Of a stretch of DNA of 64,000 bases, positions 29,558 through 39,127 are shown one piece after another; within the stretch, counting starts at the first letter, position 1; the number at the start of each line of letters is the position of its first letter. The stretch is from Chryseobacterium sp. GTDB lineage: Bacteria; Bacteroidota; Bacteroidia; Flavobacteriales; Weeksellaceae. The DNA is taken from the NCBI RefSeq assembly GCF_008014695.1, contig NZ_VOXE01000001.1, positions 62,001 to 126,000 of the forward strand. The letters run 5' to 3'. The notes under the pieces are model-generated. The model did not search any database. It saw only the letters and a list, made by a program, of their open reading frames with translations, and was not told the DNA's origin. The translations under genes and the position numbers were made by a program.

Positions 29558-30247
29558 TTAAAGAGCCTGTCCTTTGAGCGCATCTAAAATTTTCGTGCTG
29601 TTTTGCTGCTCGTGGTTTTGGATGATGTTAAAGAGCCCGTTCACCATTTGTTCAGAAGCAAACCGACTGATGTTACCGGTAACTGAACTTGAAGAATTCT
29701 GTCCGCCCAAAAGCGTTCCCAGCATACTTGAACCGGACAAAGCGCTGTTCAGGGTTTTTACAATACCAAATTCGTTAAGTTTTGCCTCAACTTTCGGGGC
29801 AATAGCCGACATAAGCTGCTGTGAAGTTCGTTCTCTCAAAAGCTGGGTTGCTGCACCGCTTCCGCCCTGAACGATCCTTCCGACATCTGCCGCGCTCAGA
29901 TTGTTCACTGCATTGATGAGGATTGGGCGGGAAGTTTCAACCGTAAAGGCTGCTGCCTGTGCGATATATTCTTTTTCTTTCTGTACCAGGCTCGATAAAC
30001 CGATTTTTTCCAGTGTGGAATTCAGGCTTTTCAGTTGTTGTGGCATTGCTGCCTCAATCAGCTGATTGGCCAGGAAACTATTTTTATCACTGAAGATATT
30101 TAAACCTTTTGTAATTCCACCAAGAAGAATCTGCTTCAGGATGGTCATTCCAATGTTTGAAGTAGCTACTGCCATACACGATTGGGTAGTGGTAGCAAGG
30201 GTTGCTACAGACATTGCGGCAACTATTATTGTATTTTTTGTCATCAT
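29558..30247 (-). CDS. DUF4197 exported protein
   Basis: 229-residue DUF4197 protein with an N-terminal signal segment (residues 3-25) and a possible lipoprotein cysteine at residue 24 in TTTQSC. The body is helical, with characteristic LIEAAMPQQLKSLNSTLEKIGL, YIAQAAAFTVETSRPILINAVNNLSAADVGRI and GAATQLLRERTSQQLMSAIAPKVE. The C-terminal part has a Ser/Gly-rich linker near 175-190. No biochemical function is known. Confidence 0.85.
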   Translation of the reverse strand: MMTKNTIIVAAMSVATLATTTQSCMAVATSNIGMTILKQILLGGITKGLNIFSDKNSFLANQLIEAAMPQQLKSLNSTLEKIGLSSLVQKEKEYIAQAAAFTVETSRPILINAVNNLSAADVGRIVQGGSGAATQLLRERTSQQLMSAIAPKVEAKLNEFGIVKTLNSALSGSSMLGTLLGGQNSSSSVTGNISRFASEQMVNGLFNIIQNHEQQNSTKILDALKGQAL

Positions 30248-30401
30248 TTTATCTTGTAAAGTTAACGGTTTGTTTTCTCAAATATCAAGCCAAAGCGAAA
30301 TAACTGCATTTTATGTGATTTCTGAATTTTAAGGGATGCATTTCTATATTTATAAGAATACTTCTGAGTAACGACGGTTTTTTTTGCCGGTTTATTATCC
30401 C

Positions 30402-30409
30402 TAAATTTG
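30402..30409 (+). promoter_or_regulatory. -7 box for the glutamate-synthase-like gene
   Basis: TAAATTTG, exact match to TAnnTTTG, with a TTTG at 30383-30386 sixteen bases upstream; 25 nt before the ATG at 30435. Confidence 0.6.
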
Positions 30410-30434
30410 GAGGTCAATCTTAAATATTTTTATA

Positions 30435-31949
30435 ATGAGAGACAAATTCATCAGGTGGGGAGCGATCATTCTTATTTCCGTTTGGGCTATTTCTTTGCTC
30501 TTAAAAACCTATTACTGGATTCCTGTTTTACTGACCGGCATTTATGCACTGGGAATTTATAACTGCTTTCAGACCAAACATGCTATTCTCAGGAATTTCC
30601 CTGTTTTAGGATATTTACGTTATTTTTTTGAAAGTATTTCCCCTGAAATGCAACAGTATTTTATTGAAAGAGAGACAGACGGAAAACCATTTCCGCGAAA
30701 TCAGCGATCGGCAGTATACCGGAGAGCCAAAAATCTGAGCGATACCGTTCCGTTCGGAACCCAATTGGAATTGAACCAACGAAAATACGAAGGCATCAAA
30801 CATTCCATCTACGCGAAGTCGCCAGAAGAGGATTTGCCTCGCGTTTGGGTGGGTGGAGAACAGTGCACGCAGAAATACCACGCTTCTTTATTTAATATTT
30901 CAGCAATGAGCTTTGGTTCCTTGAGCGACCGCGCTCAAATGTCCCTGAACAGAGGCGCTAAAAAAGGCCGTTTTTACCACAATACCGGCGAGGGAGGTAT
31001 TTCTTCCTATCATCTTGAAGGGGGCGATTTATGCTGGCAGATCGGGACTGGCTATTTTGGCTGCAGAGACGAGCATGGAAAATTCTCTCCGGAAATTTTC
31101 AAGAAAAATGCCACCCTTCCAATTGTTAAAATGATTGAAATTAAACTTTCACAGGGCGCAAAACCCGGTCACGGCGGCGTTTTGCCGGGACCGAAAAATA
31201 CCCCGGAAATCGCAGCGATCCGTCACGTACAGCCGGGATTGACCATTATTTCCCCGCCTTCGCATTCTTCTTTTTCAGATGCTGCTGGACTGCTGCATTT
31301 TGTTCAGGAATTGCGTGAACTGTCCGGTGGAAAACCGGTTGGGTTTAAACTCTGCATTGGTGATACAAAGGAATTTGAAGACATCTGCGTGCAGATGAAT
31401 TTACTGAAAATTTATCCCGATTTTATTACCGTTGACGGTGCTGAAGGCGGAACCGGAGCCGCGCCGCCGGAATTTTCAGATGGAGTGGGTATGCCGCTGG
31501 AACCCGCTTTGATTTTCGTAAACAGAACTTTGAAAAATTTTAATCTCCGGGAAAAACTTCGGGTGATTGCAAGTGGTAAAGTACTGACTTCCCTGGATAT
31601 TCTCCGTGCCGTAGCAATGGGCGCAGATATGTGCAACAATGCGCGCGGCTTTATGTTTGCGCTCGGCTGTATTCAGGCGCTGAGATGCGACACCAATAAC
31701 TGTCCGACCGGAGTCGCTACGCAGGACAAAATGCTGATAAAAGGCCTTGATGTTACCGATAAAAGTGAACGCGTTTACCATTTTCATAAAAATACGCTTC
31801 GCACATGTAATGAACTCATTGCTGCTGCCGGCAGAAGTTCTTATGAAGAAGTGGATGCAAGTATGTTCATGAGAGGCGATGAGTTTGAACATCTTTCTGA
31901 TGTTTATTTCCCGGATATTTTGGGAAGCGTAAGACACAAGGCTCTCTAA
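30435..31949 (+). CDS. Membrane-anchored FMN-binding glutamate synthase-like protein
   Basis: 504-residue protein with two hydrophobic segments at the N-terminus (about residues 9-25 and 29-45), then the FMN-binding domain of the large glutamate synthase subunit (PF01645). Signature segments are AMSFGSLSDRAQMSLNRGAKK near 157-177, NTGEGGISSYH, KPGHGGVLPGPKNT and VDGAEGGTGAAPP. A cluster of cysteines arranged C-x5-C-x4-C near residues 413-424 (CIQALRCDTNNC) matches the 3Fe-4S ligands. Glutaminase and beta-subunit domains are absent. Such stand-alone proteins are common in Bacteroidetes but their substrate is unknown. Confidence 0.88.
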   Translation: MRDKFIRWGAIILISVWAISLLLKTYYWIPVLLTGIYALGIYNCFQTKHAILRNFPVLGYLRYFFESISPEMQQYFIERETDGKPFPRNQRSAVYRRAKNLSDTVPFGTQLELNQRKYEGIKHSIYAKSPEEDLPRVWVGGEQCTQKYHASLFNISAMSFGSLSDRAQMSLNRGAKKGRFYHNTGEGGISSYHLEGGDLCWQIGTGYFGCRDEHGKFSPEIFKKNATLPIVKMIEIKLSQGAKPGHGGVLPGPKNTPEIAAIRHVQPGLTIISPPSHSSFSDAAGLLHFVQELRELSGGKPVGFKLCIGDTKEFEDICVQMNLLKIYPDFITVDGAEGGTGAAPPEFSDGVGMPLEPALIFVNRTLKNFNLREKLRVIASGKVLTSLDILRAVAMGADMCNNARGFMFALGCIQALRCDTNNCPTGVATQDKMLIKGLDVTDKSERVYHFHKNTLRTCNELIAAAGRSSYEEVDASMFMRGDEFEHLSDVYFPDILGSVRHKAL

Positions 31950-32071
31950 ATAATTACCAATTTACGATATAAATAGTGGTAACGATCTTTTAGTTGGAGG
32001 TTGGATGAAGGTAAATGCTGTTTTTTTAGTTTTATTTTGTAATCCGGTCCCTTCAACTCTTAAAAAATTCT

Positions 32072-32079
32072 TATTTTTG
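32072..32079 (+). promoter_or_regulatory. -7 box for purB
   Basis: TATTTTTG, 28 nt upstream of the purB ATG at 32108. Confidence 0.6.
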
Positions 32080-32107
32080 TAACAGTAAAAGTAAAAAGAA
32101 AGACAGA

Positions 32108-33535
32108 ATGAATTCCTACAAAAATCCTCTTGAAGAACGTTATTCAAGTGAGGAAATGCTCTATAATTTTTCTCCTAACAACAAATTCAGAAACTGGCGC
32201 AAATTGTGGATTGCGCTCGCAGAAATCGAAAAGGATCTGGGTCTTGATATTTCTGACGAACAAATTGCCCAGTTAAAAGCAAATGCCGATAACATCGATT
32301 ATGAAAAGGCAGCTGGATACGAGAAGAAATTCCGCCACGATGTTATGGCGCATGTTCATACCTATGGCGACGATGCGCCTTTGGCCAAAGGAATCATTCA
32401 TTTGGGTGCCACTTCAGCTTTTGTAGGCGATAATACCGATTTAATCCAAATCCGTGACGGACTGTTGATTTTAAGAAAACATTTGGTGAATGTCATCAAA
32501 GATCTTTCGGATTTTGCAATCCGCTACAAAGATTTACCGACACTTGGTTTTACCCACTATCAGCCGGCTCAGCTCACGACCGTGGGCAAACGCGCAACAT
32601 TGTGGCTGCAGTCTTTAATCCTTGACTTTGAAGAACTTGAATTTTTTATCGAAACATTACGATTCAGAGGCGTAAAAGGCACTACGGGTACCGCTGCAAG
32701 TTTTCTTGAGCTTTTTAACGGCGATTATTCCAAAGTGAAACACCTGGATCAGGAACTTTCAAAACGTTTTGGTTTTGATAAGGTTTTTGGGGTTTCAGGA
32801 CAGACATATGACCGGAAAATCGATGCGAAGGTGATGGCACTCCTCTCCAATATCGCGCAGTCGGCTCATAAATTTACTAATGATTTAAGACTTTTACAGA
32901 ATTTAAAGGAAATTGAAGAACCCTTCGAGAAAAACCAGATCGGTTCCTCGGCAATGGCCTATAAAAGAAATCCAATGCGTTCCGAGAGAATCGGCGCACT
33001 TGCAAAATTTGTGATGTCGCTTTCTTCAAGTTCAGCAATGGTCGCTGCCACGCAATGGTTTGAAAGAACTCTGGATGATTCGGCGAACAAACGGTTGACG
33101 ATCCCGCAGTCTTTTCTGGCAGTTGATGCCATCCTGCTGATCTGGAACAACATCATGAACGGAATTGTGGTGTACGAAAACCGCATCCAGAAACACATCA
33201 TGGAGGAACTTCCCTTTATGGCGACCGAATACATCATCATGGAAGAAGTGAAAGCTGGCGGCGACCGTCAGGAGATTCACGAAATCATCCGCGTTCATTC
33301 CATGGAAGCTTCCAGAAAAGTGAAGGAAGATGGCAAGGAAAATGATCTCTTGGAAAGGATTTTAAATGATTCTTCCCTTAAAATGGACAAATCAAAACTG
33401 ATGGAAGTTCTGGACCCGAAAAATTTCATTGGGTTTGCACCCATTCAGACTGAAGAATTCATCCATAACGAAGTACAGCCGATTTTAGACAAATACGCTG
33501 ACTTAATCGGCCTGAAAGCTGACCTTAAAGTATAA
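32108..33535 (+). CDS. purB: Adenylosuccinate lyase
   Basis: 475-residue fumarase/aspartase-superfamily lyase catalysing two steps of purine synthesis: SAICAR to AICAR, and adenylosuccinate to AMP. The signature loop SSAMAYKRNPMRSERIG near residues 281-297 is intact, and upstream regions HLGATSAFVGDNTDL near 98-112 and FTHYQPAQLTT near 149-159 supply active-site His residues. Full length for the family. It is followed by a terminator and then by purL in the same direction, both with their own leaders. Confidence 0.96.
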   Translation: MNSYKNPLEERYSSEEMLYNFSPNNKFRNWRKLWIALAEIEKDLGLDISDEQIAQLKANADNIDYEKAAGYEKKFRHDVMAHVHTYGDDAPLAKGIIHLGATSAFVGDNTDLIQIRDGLLILRKHLVNVIKDLSDFAIRYKDLPTLGFTHYQPAQLTTVGKRATLWLQSLILDFEELEFFIETLRFRGVKGTTGTAASFLELFNGDYSKVKHLDQELSKRFGFDKVFGVSGQTYDRKIDAKVMALLSNIAQSAHKFTNDLRLLQNLKEIEEPFEKNQIGSSAMAYKRNPMRSERIGALAKFVMSLSSSSAMVAATQWFERTLDDSANKRLTIPQSFLAVDAILLIWNNIMNGIVVYENRIQKHIMEELPFMATEYIIMEEVKAGGDRQEIHEIIRVHSMEASRKVKEDGKENDLLERILNDSSLKMDKSKLMEVLDPKNFIGFAPIQTEEFIHNEVQPILDKYADLIGLKADLKV

Positions 33536-33538
33536 ATT

Positions 33539-33570
33539 TAAATGCAGTCTTTTTGACTGCATTTATTACT
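33539..33570 (+). terminator. Terminator after purB
   Basis: 11-bp perfect stem TAAATGCAGTC/GACTGCATTTA (33539-33549 with 33555-33565) with a short AT-rich tail. Confidence 0.7.
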
Positions 33571-33657
33571 TTGTTTAAAGCGGATCTTCAAAATTTTTTC
33601 TTTATCAATTAAATAGGCTTGCGCCTGAATTTTATAATCTTAAAAGCCTGACATAGA

Positions 33658-36600
33658 ATGTCTAACCAAAGAATTTTCGTAGAAAAAAAAGGAATTTTCG
33701 ATGTTGAAAGTCCTAAAATATTTAATGAAATCAGGAATATTGTTCCGGAAATTAAGGATGTAAAAGTGTATAACATCTACGATATTTTCGGACTTGATGA
33801 AGAAGCGCTTGAGTTGGTGACTTTCAATACTTTTGTTGATCCGGTAACCGATATTCTTCATCATTCTAATCCGGCCAAAAGCATTCATTTCGCTACCGAA
33901 TTTCTGCCTGGTCAGTACGACCAGCGTGCAGATTCTGCCGAACAGTGCATCGCACTGCTCACCGAAAACGAAAATTCAAAAGTCCGCAGCGGAAAACTGA
34001 TTGAACTTTTTGGTGTCAGCGATGATGATCTGGGAAAAATTAAAAATCACCTGATCAATAAAGTGGAAAGTCAGGAAAAAGACCTTTCCATACTGGAAAT
34101 TCCGACTGAAGGAACTCCGGATCCGGTCATTGTTCATGAAGGATTCAACAGTTTCTCTAAGGAAGAGCTTCAGGATTTTTACGAAAACCACGGTTTTGCA
34201 TTCGGATTGGATGATCTGGAATTTATTCAGAATTATTTTAAATCTGAAAACAGAAACCCAACAGAAACCGAACTCAAAGTTCTGGATACTTATTGGAGTG
34301 ACCACTGCCGTCATACGACTTTTGAAACGGAATTAACGGATATTCAGTTTAACGGTGCCTTCAAATCGACTCTTGAAACGATTTTCAACGATTACCTCGA
34401 AAAAAGAAAATTCCTCGGGCGCGAAGCGAAACCCATTTCATTGATGGATCTCGCGACGGTTTGCGCACGTTATTTTCACAAGACCGGAAAACTCGACAAT
34501 CTTGTGGTTTCAGATGAAATCAATGCCTGTACCATTGAAATTGAAGCAGAATTCGACGGCAAAAAAGAACTTTGGTATCTGCTTTTTAAAAACGAAACCC
34601 ACAACCACCCGACGGAAATTGAACCTTTTGGCGGTGCATCAACGTGTTTGGGCGGCGCAATCCGCGATCCTTTGTCCGGAAGAGCTTTCGTGTATCAGGC
34701 AATGCGGCTTTCGGGTGCTGCTGATGTTCTGGAACCCATTTCAGAAACGCTTCCGGGAAAACTTCCGCAAAGAACCATTTCCAAACAGGCCGCAAACGGT
34801 TATTCTTCGTACGGAAACCAGATTGGTCTCGCGACAACTTTGGTGAATGAAATTTACCACGATGGTTACAAAGCCAAGAGAATGGAAGTCGGTTTTGTCG
34901 TGGGCGCTGTTAAAAAAGACGCTGTAAAACGGGAACAGCCGCAAAAAGGGGACCTCGTGATACTTCTGGGCGGAGCGACTGGACGCGACGGAGTGGGCGG
35001 AGCGACCGGAAGTTCAAAAGAACAGGACGAAACCTCTATTCATACGCTTTCTACGGAAGTCCAGAAAGGAAATGCGGTGGAAGAACGCAAGATTCAAAGA
35101 CTCTTCCGGAATCCGGAAGTCACTACTTTAATTAAAAAATCAAATGATTTCGGAGCAGGAGGTGTTTCTGTAGCAATTGGTGAAATCGCCGATTCACTGG
35201 AAATCAATCTTGATATACTCCCTTTAAAATATGAAGGGTTGAACGGTACCGAACTCGCCATCTCAGAATCTCAGGAAAGAATGGCTGTTGTAATTGATGC
35301 GAAACACAAGGATAAATTCATCAGATACTGCGAAAAGGAAAACATTAAAGCGGTAGAAGTGGCAAAAGTGACCGATTCCGGCAGAATGCAGATGTTCTGG
35401 AAGGGAAACAAAATTGTTGATTTAAGCCGCGAATTTCTGGATACAAACGGCTGCGCCAAGACCCAACACGTTGAAATTTCTCATCTTCAAGATTTACAAA
35501 AAGAAAAGTTAGAGTTTAATAAAGAAAATTTTTTAAAAGCGCTCTCTCATAAAAACAGTGCTTCACAGAAGGGTCTTGCCGAAATGTTTGATGCCTCCGT
35601 TGGCGGAACTTCTGTCGCGATGCCTTTCGGTGGAAAGTTTCAGCTCACGGAAATGGAAGGAAGTGCTCAAACGCTTCCGATATTAAACGCTTCGGATATT
35701 GAAACCGTTTCGTTGGCGAGTTGGGGTTTTGATGCCGGAATTTCCGCGCAGAACTCCATGATTGGCGCCGCAAATGCTGTTGTGGAAAGTGTGGCTAAAA
35801 TCGTTGCAATGGGCGGCGATTACAAAAACATCCGCCTGAGTTTTCAGGAATATTTTGAAAAACTTGGAAACCATCCTGAAAAGTGGGGGAAACCGCTGGC
35901 TTCGCTTCTCGGAGCTTATGATGCACAAATGAATTTTGAACTGGCCGCTATTGGCGGAAAGGATTCCATGAGCGGAAGTTTTCAGGACATCCATGTGCCC
36001 CCGACTTTAATTTCTTTTGCCTGTGCGAACGGCGAAAAGAAAAATATCATTTCTCCAGAATTTAAAAAAGCAGGCAACCAATTGTATATTTTTAACCATA
36101 TTCCTCAGGAAAACGGCTTGCCGGATTACGAAAAACTGAAGGCTGTATTCAACTTAATTTTTGAGAATATACAGTCCAAAAAGATTGTTTCAGTAAAGAC
36201 GGTGAAGGATGGTGGAATTGCAGTTGCGTTGGCAAAGATGAGTTTCGGAAATCATCTGGGTGCTGAAATTTCCGCTGATGAAAATCTGCTTTTAACCAAA
36301 AATATCGGAAGTCTGATTATAGAAAGTTCATCGGTTCTGGAAAATAGTCTACTTCAACAAATTGGCGAAGTCAATGATTTTTCATATCTCAAAATCAATA
36401 ATTTAGGTATAAATATCGAAAAACTGCTTGAGGCTAATTTTTCTACTTTTGAAAATCTTTTTCCAACTAAAGAAAAGGAGAAAAGAGTCATTGAACTGGA
36501 CTCCAGTTTCAATTCAGCCAAAGCAAAAACTATCCAGATTCTCAAACACGGTCTTGCCAAACCTAAAGTTTTCGCACCCGTTTTTCCGGGTACGAACTGC

Positions 36601-37350
36601 GAATATGAAACCCAGAATGCTTTCAGAAAAGAAGGTGCTGAAGTCTCAAGTTTACCGCTGATCAATCTGAATCATGACCTCCTGAATGAAAGTCTCGATG
36701 CCTGGATTTCGGAAATTAATAATTCCCAGATTTTGGTTTTCTCCGGCGGATTTTCGGCGGGAGACGAACCGGACGGTTCTGCAAAATTCATTGTGAATGT
36801 CCTCAAAAATGAGAAGATGAAAAACGCCGTTCACCAACTTTTGGAACGAGACGGAATGATTCTCGGCATCTGCAACGGCTTTCAGGCGCTCGTAAAATCG
36901 GGTCTTTTGCCTTTCGGTGGAATTCGTGATCTGGACGAAAATTCACCGACTTTGGCGCACAACGCGATCGGAAGACACATTTCCCAAATGGTGAATGTGA
37001 AAGTGTCCAATGATGATTCACCATGGCTGATGGGCATGAAAGATCAGGTTTATACGATTCCGATTTCTCACGGCGAAGGAAGATTTATGGCGTCGGAAAG
37101 TGTGATCAAAGAACTGTACGAAAACGGACAGATTGCTACGCAGTATATTGATTTTGACGGAAACATTGCGCACGGAATGCCATTCAATCCAAATAATTCA
37201 CTATTTGGGATTGAAGGAATCACGAGTAAATCCGGGAAGATTTTCGGAAGGATGGGGCACCCTGAACGTTATGCTGAAGGATTGCTGAAAAACATTCCCA
37301 CCGCCAACTATCACAATATTTTCAAAAATGGCGTAGAATATTTCAAATAA
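33658..37350 (+). CDS. purL: Phosphoribosylformylglycinamidine synthase (large single-chain)
   Basis: 1230-residue single-chain FGAM synthase that aminates FGAR in step 4 of purine synthesis. The N-terminal PurS-like part and linker come first, with the catalytic segment YWSDHCRHTTF near residues 211-221. The AIRS-type ATP-binding halves follow (ETHNHPTEIEPFGGASTCLGG near 310-330 and GGKDSMSGSF near 760). A C-terminal class I glutaminase spans about 965-1230, with the nucleophile Cys in LGICNGFQALVKSG near 1071 and His in HGEGRF near 1138. Length is shorter than the ~1300 residues of enterobacterial PurL but normal for Bacteroidetes. Confidence 0.95.
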   Translation: MSNQRIFVEKKGIFDVESPKIFNEIRNIVPEIKDVKVYNIYDIFGLDEEALELVTFNTFVDPVTDILHHSNPAKSIHFATEFLPGQYDQRADSAEQCIALLTENENSKVRSGKLIELFGVSDDDLGKIKNHLINKVESQEKDLSILEIPTEGTPDPVIVHEGFNSFSKEELQDFYENHGFAFGLDDLEFIQNYFKSENRNPTETELKVLDTYWSDHCRHTTFETELTDIQFNGAFKSTLETIFNDYLEKRKFLGREAKPISLMDLATVCARYFHKTGKLDNLVVSDEINACTIEIEAEFDGKKELWYLLFKNETHNHPTEIEPFGGASTCLGGAIRDPLSGRAFVYQAMRLSGAADVLEPISETLPGKLPQRTISKQAANGYSSYGNQIGLATTLVNEIYHDGYKAKRMEVGFVVGAVKKDAVKREQPQKGDLVILLGGATGRDGVGGATGSSKEQDETSIHTLSTEVQKGNAVEERKIQRLFRNPEVTTLIKKSNDFGAGGVSVAIGEIADSLEINLDILPLKYEGLNGTELAISESQERMAVVIDAKHKDKFIRYCEKENIKAVEVAKVTDSGRMQMFWKGNKIVDLSREFLDTNGCAKTQHVEISHLQDLQKEKLEFNKENFLKALSHKNSASQKGLAEMFDASVGGTSVAMPFGGKFQLTEMEGSAQTLPILNASDIETVSLASWGFDAGISAQNSMIGAANAVVESVAKIVAMGGDYKNIRLSFQEYFEKLGNHPEKWGKPLASLLGAYDAQMNFELAAIGGKDSMSGSFQDIHVPPTLISFACANGEKKNIISPEFKKAGNQLYIFNHIPQENGLPDYEKLKAVFNLIFENIQSKKIVSVKTVKDGGIAVALAKMSFGNHLGAEISADENLLLTKNIGSLIIESSSVLENSLLQQIGEVNDFSYLKINNLGINIEKLLEANFSTFENLFPTKEKEKRVIELDSSFNSAKAKTIQILKHGLAKPKVFAPVFPGTNCEYETQNAFRKEGAEVSSLPLINLNHDLLNESLDAWISEINNSQILVFSGGFSAGDEPDGSAKFIVNVLKNEKMKNAVHQLLERDGMILGICNGFQALVKSGLLPFGGIRDLDENSPTLAHNAIGRHISQMVNVKVSNDDSPWLMGMKDQVYTIPISHGEGRFMASESVIKELYENGQIATQYIDFDGNIAHGMPFNPNNSLFGIEGITSKSGKIFGRMGHPERYAEGLLKNIPTANYHNIFKNGVEYFK

Positions 37351-37378
37351 ATTGAGCGGACGCGTTTAGCGCGCTCAT

Positions 37379-37750
37379 TCAATTGAGGTGGAATAGAATT
37401 TTAAAGTATTTGGCATAAACCAAAATCCCGACGATCACCGATAGGAAAGCCATAAGCATCACGGCGCCGGCTGAAATATCCTTGATGAAACCGATTCTGC
37501 TGTCAAATTCCGGCTGGATGACATCGCAGATTTTTTCCAGAGCGGTATTGAATATTTCGGCACTCAAAACGGCAAAACAAACTGTTAAAATAAGTGCGGT
37601 GTCTACAGAATTCAGTTTCAGCAAAACGATGAGAAAAAGATTGATGAGGAGCGCAAAAAGTTCGATCTGAAAATTTCTTTCGGATTTCATCATCTGGAAA
37701 ATGCCGTTCAGGGCATTCGAAAAACTTTTATACAGTGGCGGTTTTCGCAA
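37379..37750 (-). CDS. dgkA: Diacylglycerol kinase family membrane protein
   Basis: 123-residue integral membrane kinase of the DgkA/undecaprenol-kinase type. Three hydrophobic helices lie at about residues 31-45, 50-66 and 95-114. The family signature ExxNTAxEK is present as EIFNTALEKICD near residues 65-76, and a preceding SERNFQIEL segment supplies the conserved Glu. It recycles diacylglycerol or undecaprenol at the inner membrane. Convergent with purL with 28 bp between stops; that gap contains only a weak GAGCG/CGCTC repeat. Confidence 0.88.
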   Translation of the reverse strand: MRKPPLYKSFSNALNGIFQMMKSERNFQIELFALLINLFLIVLLKLNSVDTALILTVCFAVLSAEIFNTALEKICDVIQPEFDSRIGFIKDISAGAVMLMAFLSVIVGILVYAKYFKILFHLN

Positions 37751-37839
37751 AATTTTGTGTTATTTGCAACAAAGATACTTATTTCCTAAAATTGTTAATA
37801 AGTAATGCGATATTGCTTTTCAATTTTGCTCCAAATTGT

Positions 37840-37847
37840 TATATTTG
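37840..37847 (+). promoter_or_regulatory. -7 box for dnaN
   Basis: TATATTTG, 66 nt upstream of the dnaN ATG at 37914, giving a leader of roughly 60 nt. Confidence 0.6.
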
Positions 37848-37913
37848 TCCAGGAATTTTTTAATATGAACGCTTGCGTTCCATTTCGGTCATTAAAAAAA
37901 TAAAAAATAACAA

Positions 37914-39044
37914 ATGAAATTTATTGTTGCAAGTGGAGAATTACAGAAGGCACTGAATACGGTTAGCGGTGTAATTTCCAGTTCTCAATCAAGACCTATT
38001 CTTGAAAATTACCTTTTTGAACTTGAAGAAAATAATCTAAAAATAACTGCTTCCGACGGGGAAACTACTTTGGTGACCACTTTGGAAGTGAAATCTGATG
38101 ATTCCGGTAAATTTGCGGTTCCCGCAAAGATCTTTCAGGATTTTGTAAAAACATACGGAGAGCAGCCTTTGACTTTATCGGTAAAAGATTCAGCCGACGG
38201 AAACGGAAGCCTGCTTGAGATTTTGGATGAAAAAGACAATTTTGCAGTTGCGCTTGACAATGCTGAAGATTATCCGGAACTTCCTGAATTTGATGCATCT
38301 CAAAGTGTGAAAATTGCAGCGGGGGTTTTGTCTGAAGCTTTAACAAACACGCTTTTTGCAACGAGCAACGATTCATTGAGACCTGTAATGACAGGCGTTC
38401 TTTTTCAGTTTAAAGAAGACGAAACCAATTTTGTTTCTACAGATTCTCACCGTTTGGTAGTCTATAAAAGAACCGATCTCATCAATGCTGAACCCATTGA
38501 GTTCATCATGCCTAAAAAACCGCTCACGATTTTCAAAAACCTCCTGGCCAATTCAAATGAAGAGGTGACGATTGAGTTCAATGAAAATATGGCGAAATTT
38601 ACCTTCGGAAACAACATCTGGATCTGTAGGCTCATCGACGGGAAATACCCGAATTATACGGCCGTAATTCCTAAGGAAAACCCGAATGTTTTAACCATCA
38701 ACAGAAACCTGTTGCTGAGTTCCATCAGGAGAGCTTCCATCATGTCCAATAAATCCACAAATCAGGTCAGATTCAAGCTTTCCGGCAACATCCTTCACCT
38801 ACATGCTGAAGATACGGAATATGCGAACAAAGCAGACATGCAGATCCCGTGTGATTATAACGGCGAGGACATCAATATCGGATTCAGTTCTAAATTTCTG
38901 ACAGAAATGCTTTCTGTACTGAGTTCAGACGACATTACCATGAAAATGTCACAACCTAACAGACCCGGAATCATAGAACCGGTTGACGGTTTGGAAGCGG
39001 AGGAAAACATTTTGATGCTTTCAATGCCCGTAATTGGAATGTAA
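37914..39044 (+). CDS. dnaN: DNA polymerase III beta clamp
   Basis: 376-residue sliding clamp. Three tandem clamp domains of about 120 residues each can be followed from MKFIVASGELQKAL, through KIAAGVLSEALTNTLFATSNDSLRPVMTGVLF near residues 124-155, to the C-terminal NILMLSMPVIGM, where the conserved P-M-R tail is replaced by PVIGM. It tethers the replicative polymerase and repair proteins to DNA. Lies between dgkA and a TPR protein and is not linked to dnaA or recF in this window. Confidence 0.95.
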   Translation: MKFIVASGELQKALNTVSGVISSSQSRPILENYLFELEENNLKITASDGETTLVTTLEVKSDDSGKFAVPAKIFQDFVKTYGEQPLTLSVKDSADGNGSLLEILDEKDNFAVALDNAEDYPELPEFDASQSVKIAAGVLSEALTNTLFATSNDSLRPVMTGVLFQFKEDETNFVSTDSHRLVVYKRTDLINAEPIEFIMPKKPLTIFKNLLANSNEEVTIEFNENMAKFTFGNNIWICRLIDGKYPNYTAVIPKENPNVLTINRNLLLSSIRRASIMSNKSTNQVRFKLSGNILHLHAEDTEYANKADMQIPCDYNGEDINIGFSSKFLTEMLSVLSSDDITMKMSQPNRPGIIEPVDGLEAEENILMLSMPVIGM

Positions 39045-39064
39045 AAATTAATAAGAATAAACAG

Positions 39065-39097
39065 AAAAGTGAGATTGCAATTAAATCTCACTTTTTT
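39065..39097 (+). terminator. Terminator after dnaN
   Basis: 12-bp perfect stem (39065-39076 with 39084-39095) and T6 tail, 20 bp past the stop. Confidence 0.9.
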
Positions 39098-39127
39098 CGT
39101 TTATGGAATATCGTTTAAAAATAATTG

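Noticed and set aside
37351-37378. GAGCG/CGCTC repeat between purL and dgkA as a terminator
   Set aside because: The stem is only about 5 bp with an irregular loop and no T tract, too weak to call.
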